64,000 nt of DNA from Agarophyton chilense (Eukaryota > Rhodophyta > Florideophyceae > Gracilariales > Gracilariaceae). The notes under the pieces are model-generated. The model worked only from the letters and a program-made list of their open reading frames with translations, did no database searches and was not told the origin of the DNA. Positions 52,361-62,327 of this stretch are shown here, in pieces. Each line of letters begins with the position of its first letter. Within the stretch, counting starts at the first letter, position 1. The stretch is from positions 682,001 to 746,000 of the forward strand of contig JARGXX010000025.1 in NCBI GenBank assembly GCA_030374765.1, written 5' to 3'. Made by a program: the position numbers and the translations under genes.

Positions 52361-55300
52361 TTACACAACACTCAAGTCAAAGTCGCTCCAACCCGGGCCC
52401 CAAATCTTAACTACTCCGTCACCGCCGCACGAAATCAGGCTTCGATCAGTTAATGCTAGTCCCTGCGTCCCGTAAATGCCAACCAACCCCCCGAACCCGT
52501 TCCCGCTCCAATAGTGCCGAGTGGGCCGATGCGCTTCTTGAATCACATCCAGCTGCAGCAGCGTGCGCGAATCCCACATCTTGATCTCCCCGTTCGAGCT
52601 CCCCGACACCAGAGCCCTTCCGCGCGGCACCTCCAGCGCCAAACAAGTCACCTCACTGTCGTGAGCCGGCAGATCCGCCACGCATTTCTTCGTCCGAATG
52701 TCCACCACCGATAGCGACCCATCCAAACCGCCTGTCACAACCCTCATTCGGTCCTCCAGCAGCGCCAGGCATCGCGCTTCGCTTTGATGGTTCACCGCCG
52801 TACTCCAGCTCGCGTGAAAGCCTGAGTGCGCCTCACGCGTGTCAAATATTCGAAGCGAGTGACCCACAGACGGCGGCGCCGTCGCATCTCCAACCACCGC
52901 GATCGTGTGCCGTTCGTCAAGGAACGACCCGCCCGAAGCAATCCGGTTGTCAAACGCACGAACCAACTTTGACCGCCTAGTCCTACTTTCCTTTCGCGGT
53001 CTTGAGCAGTACATTTCTGACTCATCCCATATACTTACATGTCCGGACGAGTACACTGCCATCAACGTGTTACCATATGCGGAAAAGCACAGACAAGTCA
53101 CGCGCCCAAACCGATCCTCCCTGAACGACGCCAGCGAAATTGGATCTGCAAAATCCCATAGACGAACCACCCCGTCTGTTCCTCCCGAAGCAAACCTTCG
53201 CCGCAACGGATGCGACGCAAGCGTAGTTGCTTCCACTTGGTGTCTCCATATCGCCTTTTGTCTAGCACTCGATCGACGCACAAAGCCCATTTCACCGTGC
53301 TCACTCATGTCCAGCGGAACGTAAGGTCCCTCTCCGAATCCATCAAATGAACTAAGGAAAGATTCGTCATCGTCTGGTGCACTTTCCGCAGACTCTCGAT
53401 CCCTGTCTTTTTCAAGGGCTTCCAGTCTTTCGTCTTTCCCTTCCTCCTCCTTGGCGCGTTTGGACTTGTAGTGCGAACGGAATCCTGCTGGCATTGTCGT
53501 ATACGACGACGGCACAATTTCCTGTATCCCTCGCGGCGTGGCCACAATAACCGATGGCGGATCCGTTGCACTGACACACAGAGTCCTGAACAGCGACCTG
53601 TCTTCACGGTAGAGCGACGCGTGTCTTCCTTTTCCTGACCACGGCCCCTGAGCAGAAGAAGAGAAACGCACCGGATACGCTCCATATAGTGAGTCCGCAG
53701 AAGTAGTATCGAATAGCTTTAACCCCTCCTTCATAGCATTGCTTACGGCAGCTCCCTTTCGCTCCAGTCTCTTACGTCGTCTTCGACCACCGTCCTTTTG
53801 TTCTGCGGCCTCTATTGCTGCCTTCGAGGCAGCTGCCGCCATGTCTGCAGCAGCTACTGTTGCTGCTTCAGACAGTACCGGCGCATATTCAGGAAGGCAG
53901 CCGAGCGCCGTCCACAGATCAACAAACGCTCCGGCTGCTTCATCCAATTGATAAGCACCGTTTGTTTGCGCTTCTGTTCCAAACCCCCGTAGGGGTACCC
54001 ATTGCGACATTGCATCCTCCGCTAGCTGCTCCAACGTTTCAGAAGCCCGTACCAATCGGAGCGAATTGTCATACCCTTCCTCGCAGTCAATTGTGAGCAC
54101 AGAATGAGAGCTTCGATGCTTGTTTTTATGCGCTTCGGATGTTCTTCGTGCAAAGTCCGCCGCATTTGAGGCCAAATGACCACACAAGTACGCTGCAGAC
54201 GCCGCACCGAGTGTGGAACTGAGAGCCGGGTGAATTCGGATCACAGCAAGAGGGTCGGCGGCGCTTACCGAAAGCATCGGCGTCGCGAATGAATCATCGT
54301 TAATGACAGCGGCGAACCCAGCGGCCTCTCCTACCATAGAAATCGACGGTGTCCTGCGATATCTGCAAATGTGCCCAAGAGTTGGCGAAATACTCAAGAT
54401 TGCCGGGTTACTTGCTACATGGCGTAATGCTTCAATTGATACCGAATCTGGTGCTAGTGAGCTGCATCCTGAGGCCAAAGAGTTCATGTCGTCGTCTTCA
54501 CGATCGAATATGTCTTCTGTCGTTGCCAACCTTGGTTGCCACGAAAGCTCACACGCTCGCAGAGTGTACCAAACGTTAGGCCAGTCGCCCTTCAAGAACG
54601 CAAGCGCAAACCGAAGCGATAAGACCGCGCCCCGAAATTCCATTACAAGTTCATATAGTACATCGCTTCTCGGAGATTCAATCTGCTCGATTTGGTTCAG
54701 AGCTTCCTTGTACCGTCCTAGTAGTTCTGCCACCCGTTGGCCGGAGAGAGCTGGATGATGTAGAAGGGAGATCGAACCCTGCACATGAAACAGTGCCCGA
54801 GATACAGCGACACGGAGGCAATTTCGGCGCGCGGCAGCGATTCTCTTCTTCAATTCTCGATCATTCTCCACTTCCGAGTCAAACACATCTAATGCCGCAT
54901 ATGTTAGCGTCACAGCACTATCCACTTGATCTTCTTTTACAAGCGCCAAGACTGTGCATTCCACTGCTTTCACTGTTTGGTAAGGGTTCAAGGGGCTATC
55001 CTTCAGGTCTCGGACATCTGCAGTCAAAAGTTCCAGAAGAGTGCTTTCTGTTGTGCCAGAACGAACTGAACCAGCACACGAAACTGCTCTTGCTTCAAGC
55101 GTTTCAGCTGCTGCTAGCAACATGGCACCGTGCGTCGTCTCAATATGTCGCTTGGAAAACACTCGTCCAATGCTTTGACCAGATCCTTCGCCATCTCCTC
55201 GTACGATGTCAAAGCTTACCATAAGGGCTGCTACCGGGCTTCTGTCGCCCAGCAAAGCCCGAACTGCTTTGGATCGGCATTCCCGGAGAGCTGATTTTGC

Positions 55301-58300
55301 TTTGGATGTGCCTCGAATCGGGGGTCGACTGCATAGTGCATTCAAGTGAGACAGGGCATGACACACCGCTGGAAGAGAGCCAGAGAGCGCTCTGTCCACA
55401 TCAGATACCACCTTCCCTTTTGAGGGATACTTTGCTTGGCTTGCAGCTGCCAACGCGGCTTCGTGTTGCCCAGTGAACCAAAGTGCCAAGCTTTTCTCAT
55501 GATCATCATCATTTGTTTCAGCAGCCGTAATGATGTTCTGCAGAGTTTGGGGCACATGCGCTCCGTCGTCCACGATCCGAGACAAAAACAAGGCCAATTG
55601 ATTGTCCTTCATTCGCGACCTGGCAACGTTGATGGCGCTCAGTATATCCGAAGCGAGCATGAAAAAGGCGACAGCCATTTTCATGCGATGCTTCGATAGC
55701 AGATCGAAAGCATTTTTCCTGGCTGCTAATTTGTTCTTGTCAGTTGCAAAGTCACGCAGCAGGAATTGAGAAACGCGAGTTTTCTGTTGAGACCGATAGA
55801 GTGCAGACAGAGCCCTTCGTCGCCCAAGAGCAACGTACCACATGGCGGCATCATCAGGGTTACGAGTGGAATTGAAGTCGGCTCTTGCTATCCGCTCCGC
55901 TAAATGCTTGCATCCAGATACAGTGCTCACCCACCAACCTGCTCCTAGTGCTCTAGCCTTCTCCCACAGACTAGCATCCTCCTTCGAAAAAGGCTGCCCA
56001 GGTGTGCTCTGGGGCAAAAAAAATTCCAAAAGTGCGTCTGAAGACGAAGAATGTACCGCATTCGCTACTACTGAAAGCGGTAAAGTTGTGTCTCTTGAAA
56101 GCTCTCTGTAGCAGGATGCCAATACCGCAAATCGGGCACCAAGTGCATCAAGAGAACGTAGAATCGACCGGACGGATGCTGCAGCTTTCGCAACTGCCCC
56201 CAGAACACTTTGTTCTGAACCAGACAAGCCAGCCAGAGGGACGAAGCGAAGCCTTGATGCAAGTTTTGACAGATCCGGAACTCCATGCTCGTCTTCTGCA
56301 AGATCATCTTTCTCGTTAGACTCAAAGTCTTTTGTAAATTGTGCCTCGGACTTCTCCATTAATCTCGCAAACAAATCTTGCGAACTCTGAATCCCAAACG
56401 GGTTGGCTGAGACACTGGCTCCATTTCCGTTTCTCGAAATGGGCTCGTCTTTAGGAGCATTTTCCCGGTCAGAAGTTAGTGCTGATAGTGGTGGGGGTGG
56501 GGCAATCAGTCTACGTCCAGCTCCGTATGAACTTTCAGAAGCACTTCGCAAGAGCATGTTGCGCACGAATCCATGAAGTTCATCTAAAGAGGACAAAAAT
56601 TGCCACGCCCGACCCCCTGTTAGTATTTGGGCGATCAAACTCTTCGCAGGACTGTATCCGGAAGCGTTTAAGCTGTATTTATCAGACAAAGTTTCTTTCT
56701 TGGAAACCCCAAGAACACAAAGGCCTCTTCCTGAAGAAACAACAAAAACGCTCTTACCAATGTGTTTCAATAATTGCCGTTGGGGACCCAAGTGATCTAC
56801 TGGAACTTCGTTCTTTTCCAGACACTCCCAAGGCGAGCCGAGCTTGCGGCGATATCTCTGGAAAGATCCATTTCCTCGTAGGGCAACAACCGCCAAACTA
56901 GTGTCCTCATCGAACCCAATGGAAGCCGTGCAGTCCAATCTGGGGGATTCTTCGCCCTTTTCTTCAGTAACGGTCGCTTGGTGTTCAATATGCCACGTTA
57001 CCGCGTCCACGGAATCGCGGGACCATACGATAGCAACTCCAGTTTCATGTAGGCTAAGGATACGAGACCCACCGTATATAACTTCCATTTTCTTGACGGC
57101 ACCAAGTCCCGAGTCGGGCTCAAGGTGCGCAAGCTGTCGTAACCAAATGACGCCTTCATCTGCCTCCTCTTCTTCGCTTTCCTCATCCTCGAACCCGTAG
57201 TAAGTTGCAATTTCAGATTCACCCGCAATGTAAATAAACAAGCTACCGTCCTTACCACCTGTCACGAAAATGTGATGGCCAATGTTTGTTAGTTCTCCTG
57301 TAGTGATACATGTTACATACTCGTGTCTACTGCCGCCAACCCGAACGACGCAAGGTTCTAGTTTGACGTCCTTCCGATGCCGTCGAACGGCACGCCAGGC
57401 GCAAAGGCGACCATCCTCCACGACACCGAGAACACCACATTTTGCTGCAAACTCCAAATCGCTTCTACCCATAGGCAGCGGTACAGCTATTAACTGCGAT
57501 ACAGACTCTACACTACCGCGGGTCCTCGAACGACATACTGCAAACTGTTTTCCATATTGTACGTCCAGTCCGGATGAGAAGTCGGTCTTGCTAATGATAT
57601 TATCAAACTGAAACAACCGAAGAGAGCCATGAGCCGCATCGCAGGAGAAGACCCCCAGTTCCCATCGATGGCGCGAGGTCAATCTGAACGGACAAAAGGC
57701 CACGGCAGTATGAGGTCCAGGAAGCGCGGCGACTGGCGTCAGCGACTCCCAGGCGCCGGATGACACATTCGTGCGCCAGATCAAGACATCTCCACTGCCA
57801 CCGCGACTGGCGAGCCACCCATTGCTACCAAGCATTCTCGAGGAGCACGGCTCTGTGACCACTATGTCTACAACAGACGACATGTGCCCAAAGCCAACGC
57901 GTGCCCGACAAACAGCTGGCATTTCGGAGGTGGGACAGATATCGTAACGTGCAAGAAAAGGAATGCCCTGTCGAACGGCCAAGACGAAAATAGCGACAAG
58001 GTTGGGTGGCTCAGGTGGTTCTGGACTGCGCAAGCGGCGCTCTCCATTTGAAATAGCGTACGACTTGACGCGACCAATTTTCTGCTTGGAGGACGTAGTG
58101 AGCGGTATAGGCGCTACCGCCTTCATAGCAGCAACAGAAACGTCTTGCAACGGAAAATCAGGTGGGTGTATGTCAAAGTCGATGCCGGTCTCCAGTCCAT
58201 GCAAAGGGTCGCCATTAGCAGGCTCAAGTCGAGCGAATTCGGCGCGGGGACGATCATCAAGGCCGCGAACGCGCCAGGCACGTGCATTACCTCCTGCCAC

Positions 58301-59407
58301 ACGCAAAATCCAGTGATAGCCGCGACTCGGGCGTGGGGCAGTGCCTTCGACCAAGAAAGGGTGAGCTGCATTGGTTGCCATCGCATCGCCCTCGTCGTCG
58401 GCCACGCCGCCGCCGCCACCCCACGAAAGAAAGGCTGCGCCTGCTCGAGGGGTACGCTCTACGTGTGGACTGCGGGCGATCTCCTCAATCCAAGACTCTG
58501 GGCCTATGGATAGAGCCTCGTTTTCGTTGTAGGGCTTGTTGCGAGTAGAGGCGCGTACCCAGATACGTAGAGTGCCATCGCGATCGGTTGTCATTAGCGC
58601 TTGGTTGCCTCCTCCGCGTTTCTTCCAATCGAGATTGGATATGCCGGATCGGCCGTGGACAATCTCAGCACACGGAGAGTGTTTGAGACTGGTTGCAACG
58701 GCGAATATGTAAGAGACACGCGCGTAGAGGCAGGAGACGGCGATGTAAGAGGCGTCAGGAGACATGGCGGCAAGCGCGAGCGGTAAAGTGGGGATCTGCT
58801 CGCGAGGTATGGTGAGATGCGGGGTGTAGCGCACGGGGAGGTACTCGAGGTCTACTTTCCATAAGAAGATGGCATCAGCAACTGCGCAAAGCACGTCGCC
58901 CGTGGTGCTCCATGACAGCGCCACTATGGGGTCGGACACGGGCTCGGGCAAGTGCTCGGGCAGAATGACGGTCTCAGGCCGGTTGCTTTCGTACACGAAG
59001 CGGCGCTCGCGGGCAGCGGGTGACCATCCATCGAAGACGACGACACAGTGGCCAAAGGCGGCAGCAATGGCCGCGTCGTGCTGACGAAACGCAAGCGCCG
59101 TAACCGCGGAACGCGCAGCACGCAGATGCGGTGGAGCACGCAAGCGACGCAAGGCATGAAGATCCGAGGCGCGCGCAACGACGACTTCATCGGCGGCGGC
59201 GTAGGCAACAAGCAACACACCGCGAAACAGAAGCACGTCCAGACAGCCGGAGTGTGACGAGACGGCGGGCGGGAGATGATGCAGCGTGTGAAGCGCGGCC
59301 GGCGGCGGTCGAAGGGCGCACGCGAAGCGCTCTGCGTCGGCGTGCTCGTTGTGCGCCGCAGCGCTGAGTGACGGCGGGTACGGTGGCGGGCGCTGCGGCG
59401 GCGCCAT
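52361..59407 (-). CDS. Rav1/DMXL (rabconnectin-3)-like RAVE complex subunit
   Basis: An intronless 2,348-residue protein starting at ATG 59407 (MAPPQRPPPYPP). The N-terminal half contains two WD40 propellers (ALAFRQHDAAIAAAFGHCVVVFDG, GISNLDWKKRGG, MTTDRDGTLRIWVRA). In the middle is the Rav1 helical domain: AMWYVALGRRRALSALYR, LLRDFATDKNKLAARKNAF, LLSKHRMKMAVAFFMLASD. The C-terminus has another propeller (ASGGTDGVVRLWDFAD, VTGGLDGSLSVVDI, SGSSNGEIKMWDS). RAVE re-attaches the soluble V1 sector of the vacuolar ATPase to the membrane V0 sector. The length lies between yeast Rav1 and animal DMXL proteins. It is head to head with the V0 subunit c'' gene, a striking functional neighbour. Confidence 0.85.
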   Translation of the reverse strand: MAPPQRPPPYPPSLSAAAHNEHADAERFACALRPPPAALHTLHHLPPAVSSHSGCLDVLLFRGVLLVAYAAADEVVVARASDLHALRRLRAPPHLRAARSAVTALAFRQHDAAIAAAFGHCVVVFDGWSPAARERRFVYESNRPETVILPEHLPEPVSDPIVALSWSTTGDVLCAVADAIFLWKVDLEYLPVRYTPHLTIPREQIPTLPLALAAMSPDASYIAVSCLYARVSYIFAVATSLKHSPCAEIVHGRSGISNLDWKKRGGGNQALMTTDRDGTLRIWVRASTRNKPYNENEALSIGPESWIEEIARSPHVERTPRAGAAFLSWGGGGGVADDEGDAMATNAAHPFLVEGTAPRPSRGYHWILRVAGGNARAWRVRGLDDRPRAEFARLEPANGDPLHGLETGIDFDIHPPDFPLQDVSVAAMKAVAPIPLTTSSKQKIGRVKSYAISNGERRLRSPEPPEPPNLVAIFVLAVRQGIPFLARYDICPTSEMPAVCRARVGFGHMSSVVDIVVTEPCSSRMLGSNGWLASRGGSGDVLIWRTNVSSGAWESLTPVAALPGPHTAVAFCPFRLTSRHRWELGVFSCDAAHGSLRLFQFDNIISKTDFSSGLDVQYGKQFAVCRSRTRGSVESVSQLIAVPLPMGRSDLEFAAKCGVLGVVEDGRLCAWRAVRRHRKDVKLEPCVVRVGGSRHEYVTCITTGELTNIGHHIFVTGGKDGSLFIYIAGESEIATYYGFEDEESEEEEADEGVIWLRQLAHLEPDSGLGAVKKMEVIYGGSRILSLHETGVAIVWSRDSVDAVTWHIEHQATVTEEKGEESPRLDCTASIGFDEDTSLAVVALRGNGSFQRYRRKLGSPWECLEKNEVPVDHLGPQRQLLKHIGKSVFVVSSGRGLCVLGVSKKETLSDKYSLNASGYSPAKSLIAQILTGGRAWQFLSSLDELHGFVRNMLLRSASESSYGAGRRLIAPPPPLSALTSDRENAPKDEPISRNGNGASVSANPFGIQSSQDLFARLMEKSEAQFTKDFESNEKDDLAEDEHGVPDLSKLASRLRFVPLAGLSGSEQSVLGAVAKAAASVRSILRSLDALGARFAVLASCYRELSRDTTLPLSVVANAVHSSSSDALLEFFLPQSTPGQPFSKEDASLWEKARALGAGWWVSTVSGCKHLAERIARADFNSTRNPDDAAMWYVALGRRRALSALYRSQQKTRVSQFLLRDFATDKNKLAARKNAFDLLSKHRMKMAVAFFMLASDILSAINVARSRMKDNQLALFLSRIVDDGAHVPQTLQNIITAAETNDDDHEKSLALWFTGQHEAALAAASQAKYPSKGKVVSDVDRALSGSLPAVCHALSHLNALCSRPPIRGTSKAKSALRECRSKAVRALLGDRSPVAALMVSFDIVRGDGEGSGQSIGRVFSKRHIETTHGAMLLAAAETLEARAVSCAGSVRSGTTESTLLELLTADVRDLKDSPLNPYQTVKAVECTVLALVKEDQVDSAVTLTYAALDVFDSEVENDRELKKRIAAARRNCLRVAVSRALFHVQGSISLLHHPALSGQRVAELLGRYKEALNQIEQIESPRSDVLYELVMEFRGAVLSLRFALAFLKGDWPNVWYTLRACELSWQPRLATTEDIFDREDDDMNSLASGCSSLAPDSVSIEALRHVASNPAILSISPTLGHICRYRRTPSISMVGEAAGFAAVINDDSFATPMLSVSAADPLAVIRIHPALSSTLGAASAAYLCGHLASNAADFARRTSEAHKNKHRSSHSVLTIDCEEGYDNSLRLVRASETLEQLAEDAMSQWVPLRGFGTEAQTNGAYQLDEAAGAFVDLWTALGCLPEYAPVLSEAATVAAADMAAAASKAAIEAAEQKDGGRRRRKRLERKGAAVSNAMKEGLKLFDTTSADSLYGAYPVRFSSSAQGPWSGKGRHASLYREDRSLFRTLCVSATDPPSVIVATPRGIQEIVPSSYTTMPAGFRSHYKSKRAKEEEGKDERLEALEKDRDRESAESAPDDDESFLSSFDGFGEGPYVPLDMSEHGEMGFVRRSSARQKAIWRHQVEATTLASHPLRRRFASGGTDGVVRLWDFADPISLASFREDRFGRVTCLCFSAYGNTLMAVYSSGHVSIWDESEMYCSRPRKESRTRRSKLVRAFDNRIASGGSFLDERHTIAVVGDATAPPSVGHSLRIFDTREAHSGFHASWSTAVNHQSEARCLALLEDRMRVVTGGLDGSLSVVDIRTKKCVADLPAHDSEVTCLALEVPRGRALVSGSSNGEIKMWDSRTLLQLDVIQEAHRPTRHYWSGNGFGGLVGIYGTQGLALTDRSLISCGGDGVVKIWGPGWSDFDLSVV

Positions 59408-59981
59408 CTTGCTGCCGCGTGCTTGTCTGTCGTGTCTTTCGCTTCGCACACCAACTGCTCATGCGGCATGTTCGGCGCCGCGCGGCGTGCCGCGCCGAGC
59501 TGCCTATCGCGCAGAGCAGCGCCGTGCCTTCTGTAAGCAACGCGTCCTACAGCAGAACAGCGAGCGGAGCCCAATTTTCGGTTGAGCGTTTCGCTTCACG
59601 TTTCGCTTCACGTTGAAGAGCAACTCGCTGTCTCTATCTTGTCTATCAAGCTGCGCGGCTTGCCCGCGGTATCCACGATGGTACATACGCTCAACAAATC
59701 CAGCAGATACAGCGCCCTTTTAGCTATCGTTCCCACCTACCAACTTTACTTGGTAGGTTGTTGGTGCACAAGATGAATTAACGGCCTCAGTCGAAACCAA
59801 TTATAAAAAAATGCTTAATTCAACAAATTGCTACCAATCCTACCCCCCCAATGCATAACTGTCAAGTTGCTGCAGCCGTTATTCTGCCGCACACCTGCTC
59901 CAACGTCCACTCCACAAACAACCATCCCCACGCCCTTCACTCCGACCACACTTAACCCTCCGCACCGCAGTCCACTGCACA
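59408..59981. promoter_or_regulatory. shared promoter region of Rav1-like and V-ATPase c'' genes
   Basis: The 574-bp gap holds a short repeat gcgtttcgcttcacgtttcgcttcacg at 59586-59612, close in sequence to the 22-bp array at 46744-46920, and a small inverted repeat at 59738-59759 (accaacttta...ggtaggttggt). A T/A-rich patch (aattataaaaaaatgctt) at about 59799-59817 may be a core promoter for the c'' gene. Confidence 0.5.
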
Positions 59982-60587
59982 ATGTCTACCCCCGCCACTA
60001 ACGCCACCGATGTCACATCACTGCTCGTATCCACCACCGTCAGCGAGGCAATCTTCGCCTCATGCTGGTGGTTCTGGTTCATGCCCGCCTGCTACCACTA
60101 CTACTTCGATCTCTTCCGCGGAATATCCCCGTACTTTTGGAGTGCTCTCGGCGTAGTATTCTCCATCGGTATCTCCGTGCTGGGCTCTGCGTGGGGCATC
60201 TTCATCACCGGAACCTCTCTTCTTTCTGCTGCCATCAAGCATCCCAGAATCAGCAGCAAAAATCTTGTCAGCGTAATCTTCGCCGAAGCCTGTGCCATCT
60301 ACGGTGTTATCATGGCGATCATCCTGCAAGCCAAGATCGTCGAGTCTGAGACTGGCATGCCGTCCGCATATGCGGGATACGCCATTTTTGCTGCCGGCGC
60401 TACTGTTGGCTTATCAAACTTGTTTTGTGGATTGAGTGTGGGTGTGGTCGGTTCTTCTTGCGCTCTTTCAGACGCCCAGAATGCTTCACTTTTCGTCAAG
60501 ATTCTTATCGTCGAGATTTTTGCGTCCGCCTTGGGCTTATTCGGTGTTATCATCGGCATCATCATGGCATCAAAGGTCATTGTCTAA
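59982..60587 (+). CDS. VMA16: V-type ATPase V0 subunit c'' (proteolipid, VMA16)
   Basis: A 201-residue membrane protein with five hydrophobic helices. It has the duplicated proteolipid fold: [32 protein letters not shown] and [29 protein letters not shown], each followed by a second helix. The proton-carrying glutamate is in [15 protein letters not shown] (Glu102); the second repeat has Glu in [16 protein letters not shown]. The extra N-terminal helix before the first repeat distinguishes c'' from subunit c. It turns as part of the rotor ring in vacuolar and endosomal membranes. ATG 59982 is the first in frame. No intron. Confidence 0.93.
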   Translation: MSTPATNATDVTSLLVSTTVSEAIFASCWWFWFMPACYHYYFDLFRGISPYFWSALGVVFSIGISVLGSAWGIFITGTSLLSAAIKHPRISSKNLVSVIFAEACAIYGVIMAIILQAKIVESETGMPSAYAGYAIFAAGATVGLSNLFCGLSVGVVGSSCALSDAQNASLFVKILIVEIFASALGLFGVIIGIIMASKVIV

Positions 60588-60926
60588 CTTGTAAAGCACT
60601 AATTGACCTTAGTCAGCTACATCATAACCACATGAAACTTGTGTTGAACCCCCACCCACAGATTCTTCATTCATTACTCACTACATACATCTACTAGTAA
60701 TCCTCTGCCTTCCCGATTGCGCGGAAGCTTCTTTTGTTTCGCTTTCGCTTTGCATTTTGATTCTAGTGTATTCACATCGTGTGGTTTTCGTCGCTTTCTA
60801 GCAATATATAATGACGCATATCTCACGCTCTAGTCTGTTAAGATCGTTCAAACTGCGAACAACTTCGGACTTGTATTCCAATACGTATAACCATTATTAA
60901 CGCCATTGCAACATTAACTTCCAAAC
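60588..60926. other. tail-to-tail intergenic region
   Basis: About 340 bp between the 3' ends of the c'' gene (+) and the kinase gene (-), AT-richer than the genes, with tatata and aatata strings near 60800. No gene seen. Confidence 0.5.
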
Positions 60927-62327
60927 TCACTCCGAGTCAAGTTCATCGACTAATACACTCAGCCGATCAATAACCTCCCGGAAAGATGGTCGCTTCGTGG
61001 GATCCGTTGCCCAACATTCTTTCATCAACGCCCTATATCGTGCATCACAGTTCTCATCCACGTCTGGCATGTTTCCAGAAACTACTTGACTGTACACCTC
61101 TATCTGAGGAAGTCCCCGGAATATACATTTCCTTGTATACAATTCCCACATCACAGTGCCAAAAGAAAACAAGTCCGCTTTTTCAGTGTACTTCTCGTGG
61201 TTCAAAACTTCCGGGGCGGCGAAATGCACAGTACCTACAGCGGTCATCAGCTTGTCAGACATGAAGCGCGAGAGACCGAAGTCGCAAATTTTCACATTCA
61301 TTCCTTTGTCCACTAGTAGGTTGGTAGTTTTGAGGTCCCGATGAATCATCGGAGGTCTTAACGAGTGCAAGTACGCCATACCTTGTGCCGTATCCAAAGC
61401 CCATTGCTGTCGCAAACTCCAATCCAGTCGGCGTAGCTTACCCTTCACTTTTGAGACCAGCAAGTCACGGACGTTGCCCCTCGACATGAGCTCGGTTACA
61501 ATACAGATCTTGGAGGGCTCCATTGCTATTCCCATGAACAAAACAATGTTGGGGTGTCGAAGTTTGCAGTTAAGTTCTGCTTCTTTTCTAAACGTGCAGC
61601 TACCATCTAAAGGATTTGAGCCCGAGCCGTGATGAATTGTTTTCACGGCGACCTTTGTACCATTAAACCTGCCTTCATTAACAGTACCAAAAGAGCTGTG
61701 CCCGATAGTCTTACCTATCTCTACATCGTTCGAATCAATCACCCAATGCTCCGATAGGCCCTCCTGGGTCGAATCTGTATTCGAGGGAAACGATGACTTC
61801 GAACTTAATGTGCGACCTGTCTCCAGACGATCAGGAAGTTCTTCCAGTTTTTGTATCTTTCGTATGACATCAGCAACATCACCTGAACTCTCAGATTTCT
61901 GAGAGAATTGGTCAATTCTACTCGCACGCTCTTGTCTAGCAACATTTTCCATCGTTCGCGCATGGATGGCTGCCATCGTCGGAGACATGGGCGGCAGCAC
62001 TGAGACACTATGATGCGAGACAGTGTTTGACGTTTGAGATTTGTTTCCATCGGCCTCGCGTGAGATGGCTTCTTGCATCTCTTCAAATGCACCTTGCCCG
62101 TTCGGTGTTGTCGGTGAAAAAAGTCCCTCCCCAAACGCTTTCTTCCGAACCCTGAGAGATTTGCTGCTGGATGCGAGGGCCTTGTAGAATCCATTTCCGC
62201 GAAGGCTAAATGAAGGAGGTCCAAATGATATGGACCTGGGCGTACCGGAAGTGTCGTACGACACGGACCGGTCGAAGCTGTCCGGATTCGCTTCACTCTT
62301 CTTCTTCTTTCGACCAAAGATAACCAT
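60927..62327 (-). CDS. Raf-like (TKL family) protein kinase
   Basis: A 466-residue product. The first 190 residues are basic and Ser-rich, probably regulatory (SISFGPPSFSLRG, RKAFGEGLFSP). The kinase domain spans about 200-460: glycine loop GKTIGHSSFGTV, VAVKTI lysine, CKLRHPNIVLFMG, catalytic loop HRDLKTTNLLVD (about 327), DFGLS (about 350), GTVHFAAPEVL, SFGTVMWELYTRK, and RPSFREV at the end. The PNIVLFMG and TVHFAAPE text and W-E-L order place it with Raf/TKL-type MAPKKKs such as plant CTR1/EDR1 relatives. All catalytic residues are present, so it should be active as a Ser/Thr kinase. Its pathway is unknown. ATG 62327 is the first in frame. Confidence 0.9.
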   Translation of the reverse strand: MVIFGRKKKKSEANPDSFDRSVSYDTSGTPRSISFGPPSFSLRGNGFYKALASSSKSLRVRKKAFGEGLFSPTTPNGQGAFEEMQEAISREADGNKSQTSNTVSHHSVSVLPPMSPTMAAIHARTMENVARQERASRIDQFSQKSESSGDVADVIRKIQKLEELPDRLETGRTLSSKSSFPSNTDSTQEGLSEHWVIDSNDVEIGKTIGHSSFGTVNEGRFNGTKVAVKTIHHGSGSNPLDGSCTFRKEAELNCKLRHPNIVLFMGIAMEPSKICIVTELMSRGNVRDLLVSKVKGKLRRLDWSLRQQWALDTAQGMAYLHSLRPPMIHRDLKTTNLLVDKGMNVKICDFGLSRFMSDKLMTAVGTVHFAAPEVLNHEKYTEKADLFSFGTVMWELYTRKCIFRGLPQIEVYSQVVSGNMPDVDENCDARYRALMKECWATDPTKRPSFREVIDRLSVLVDELDSE

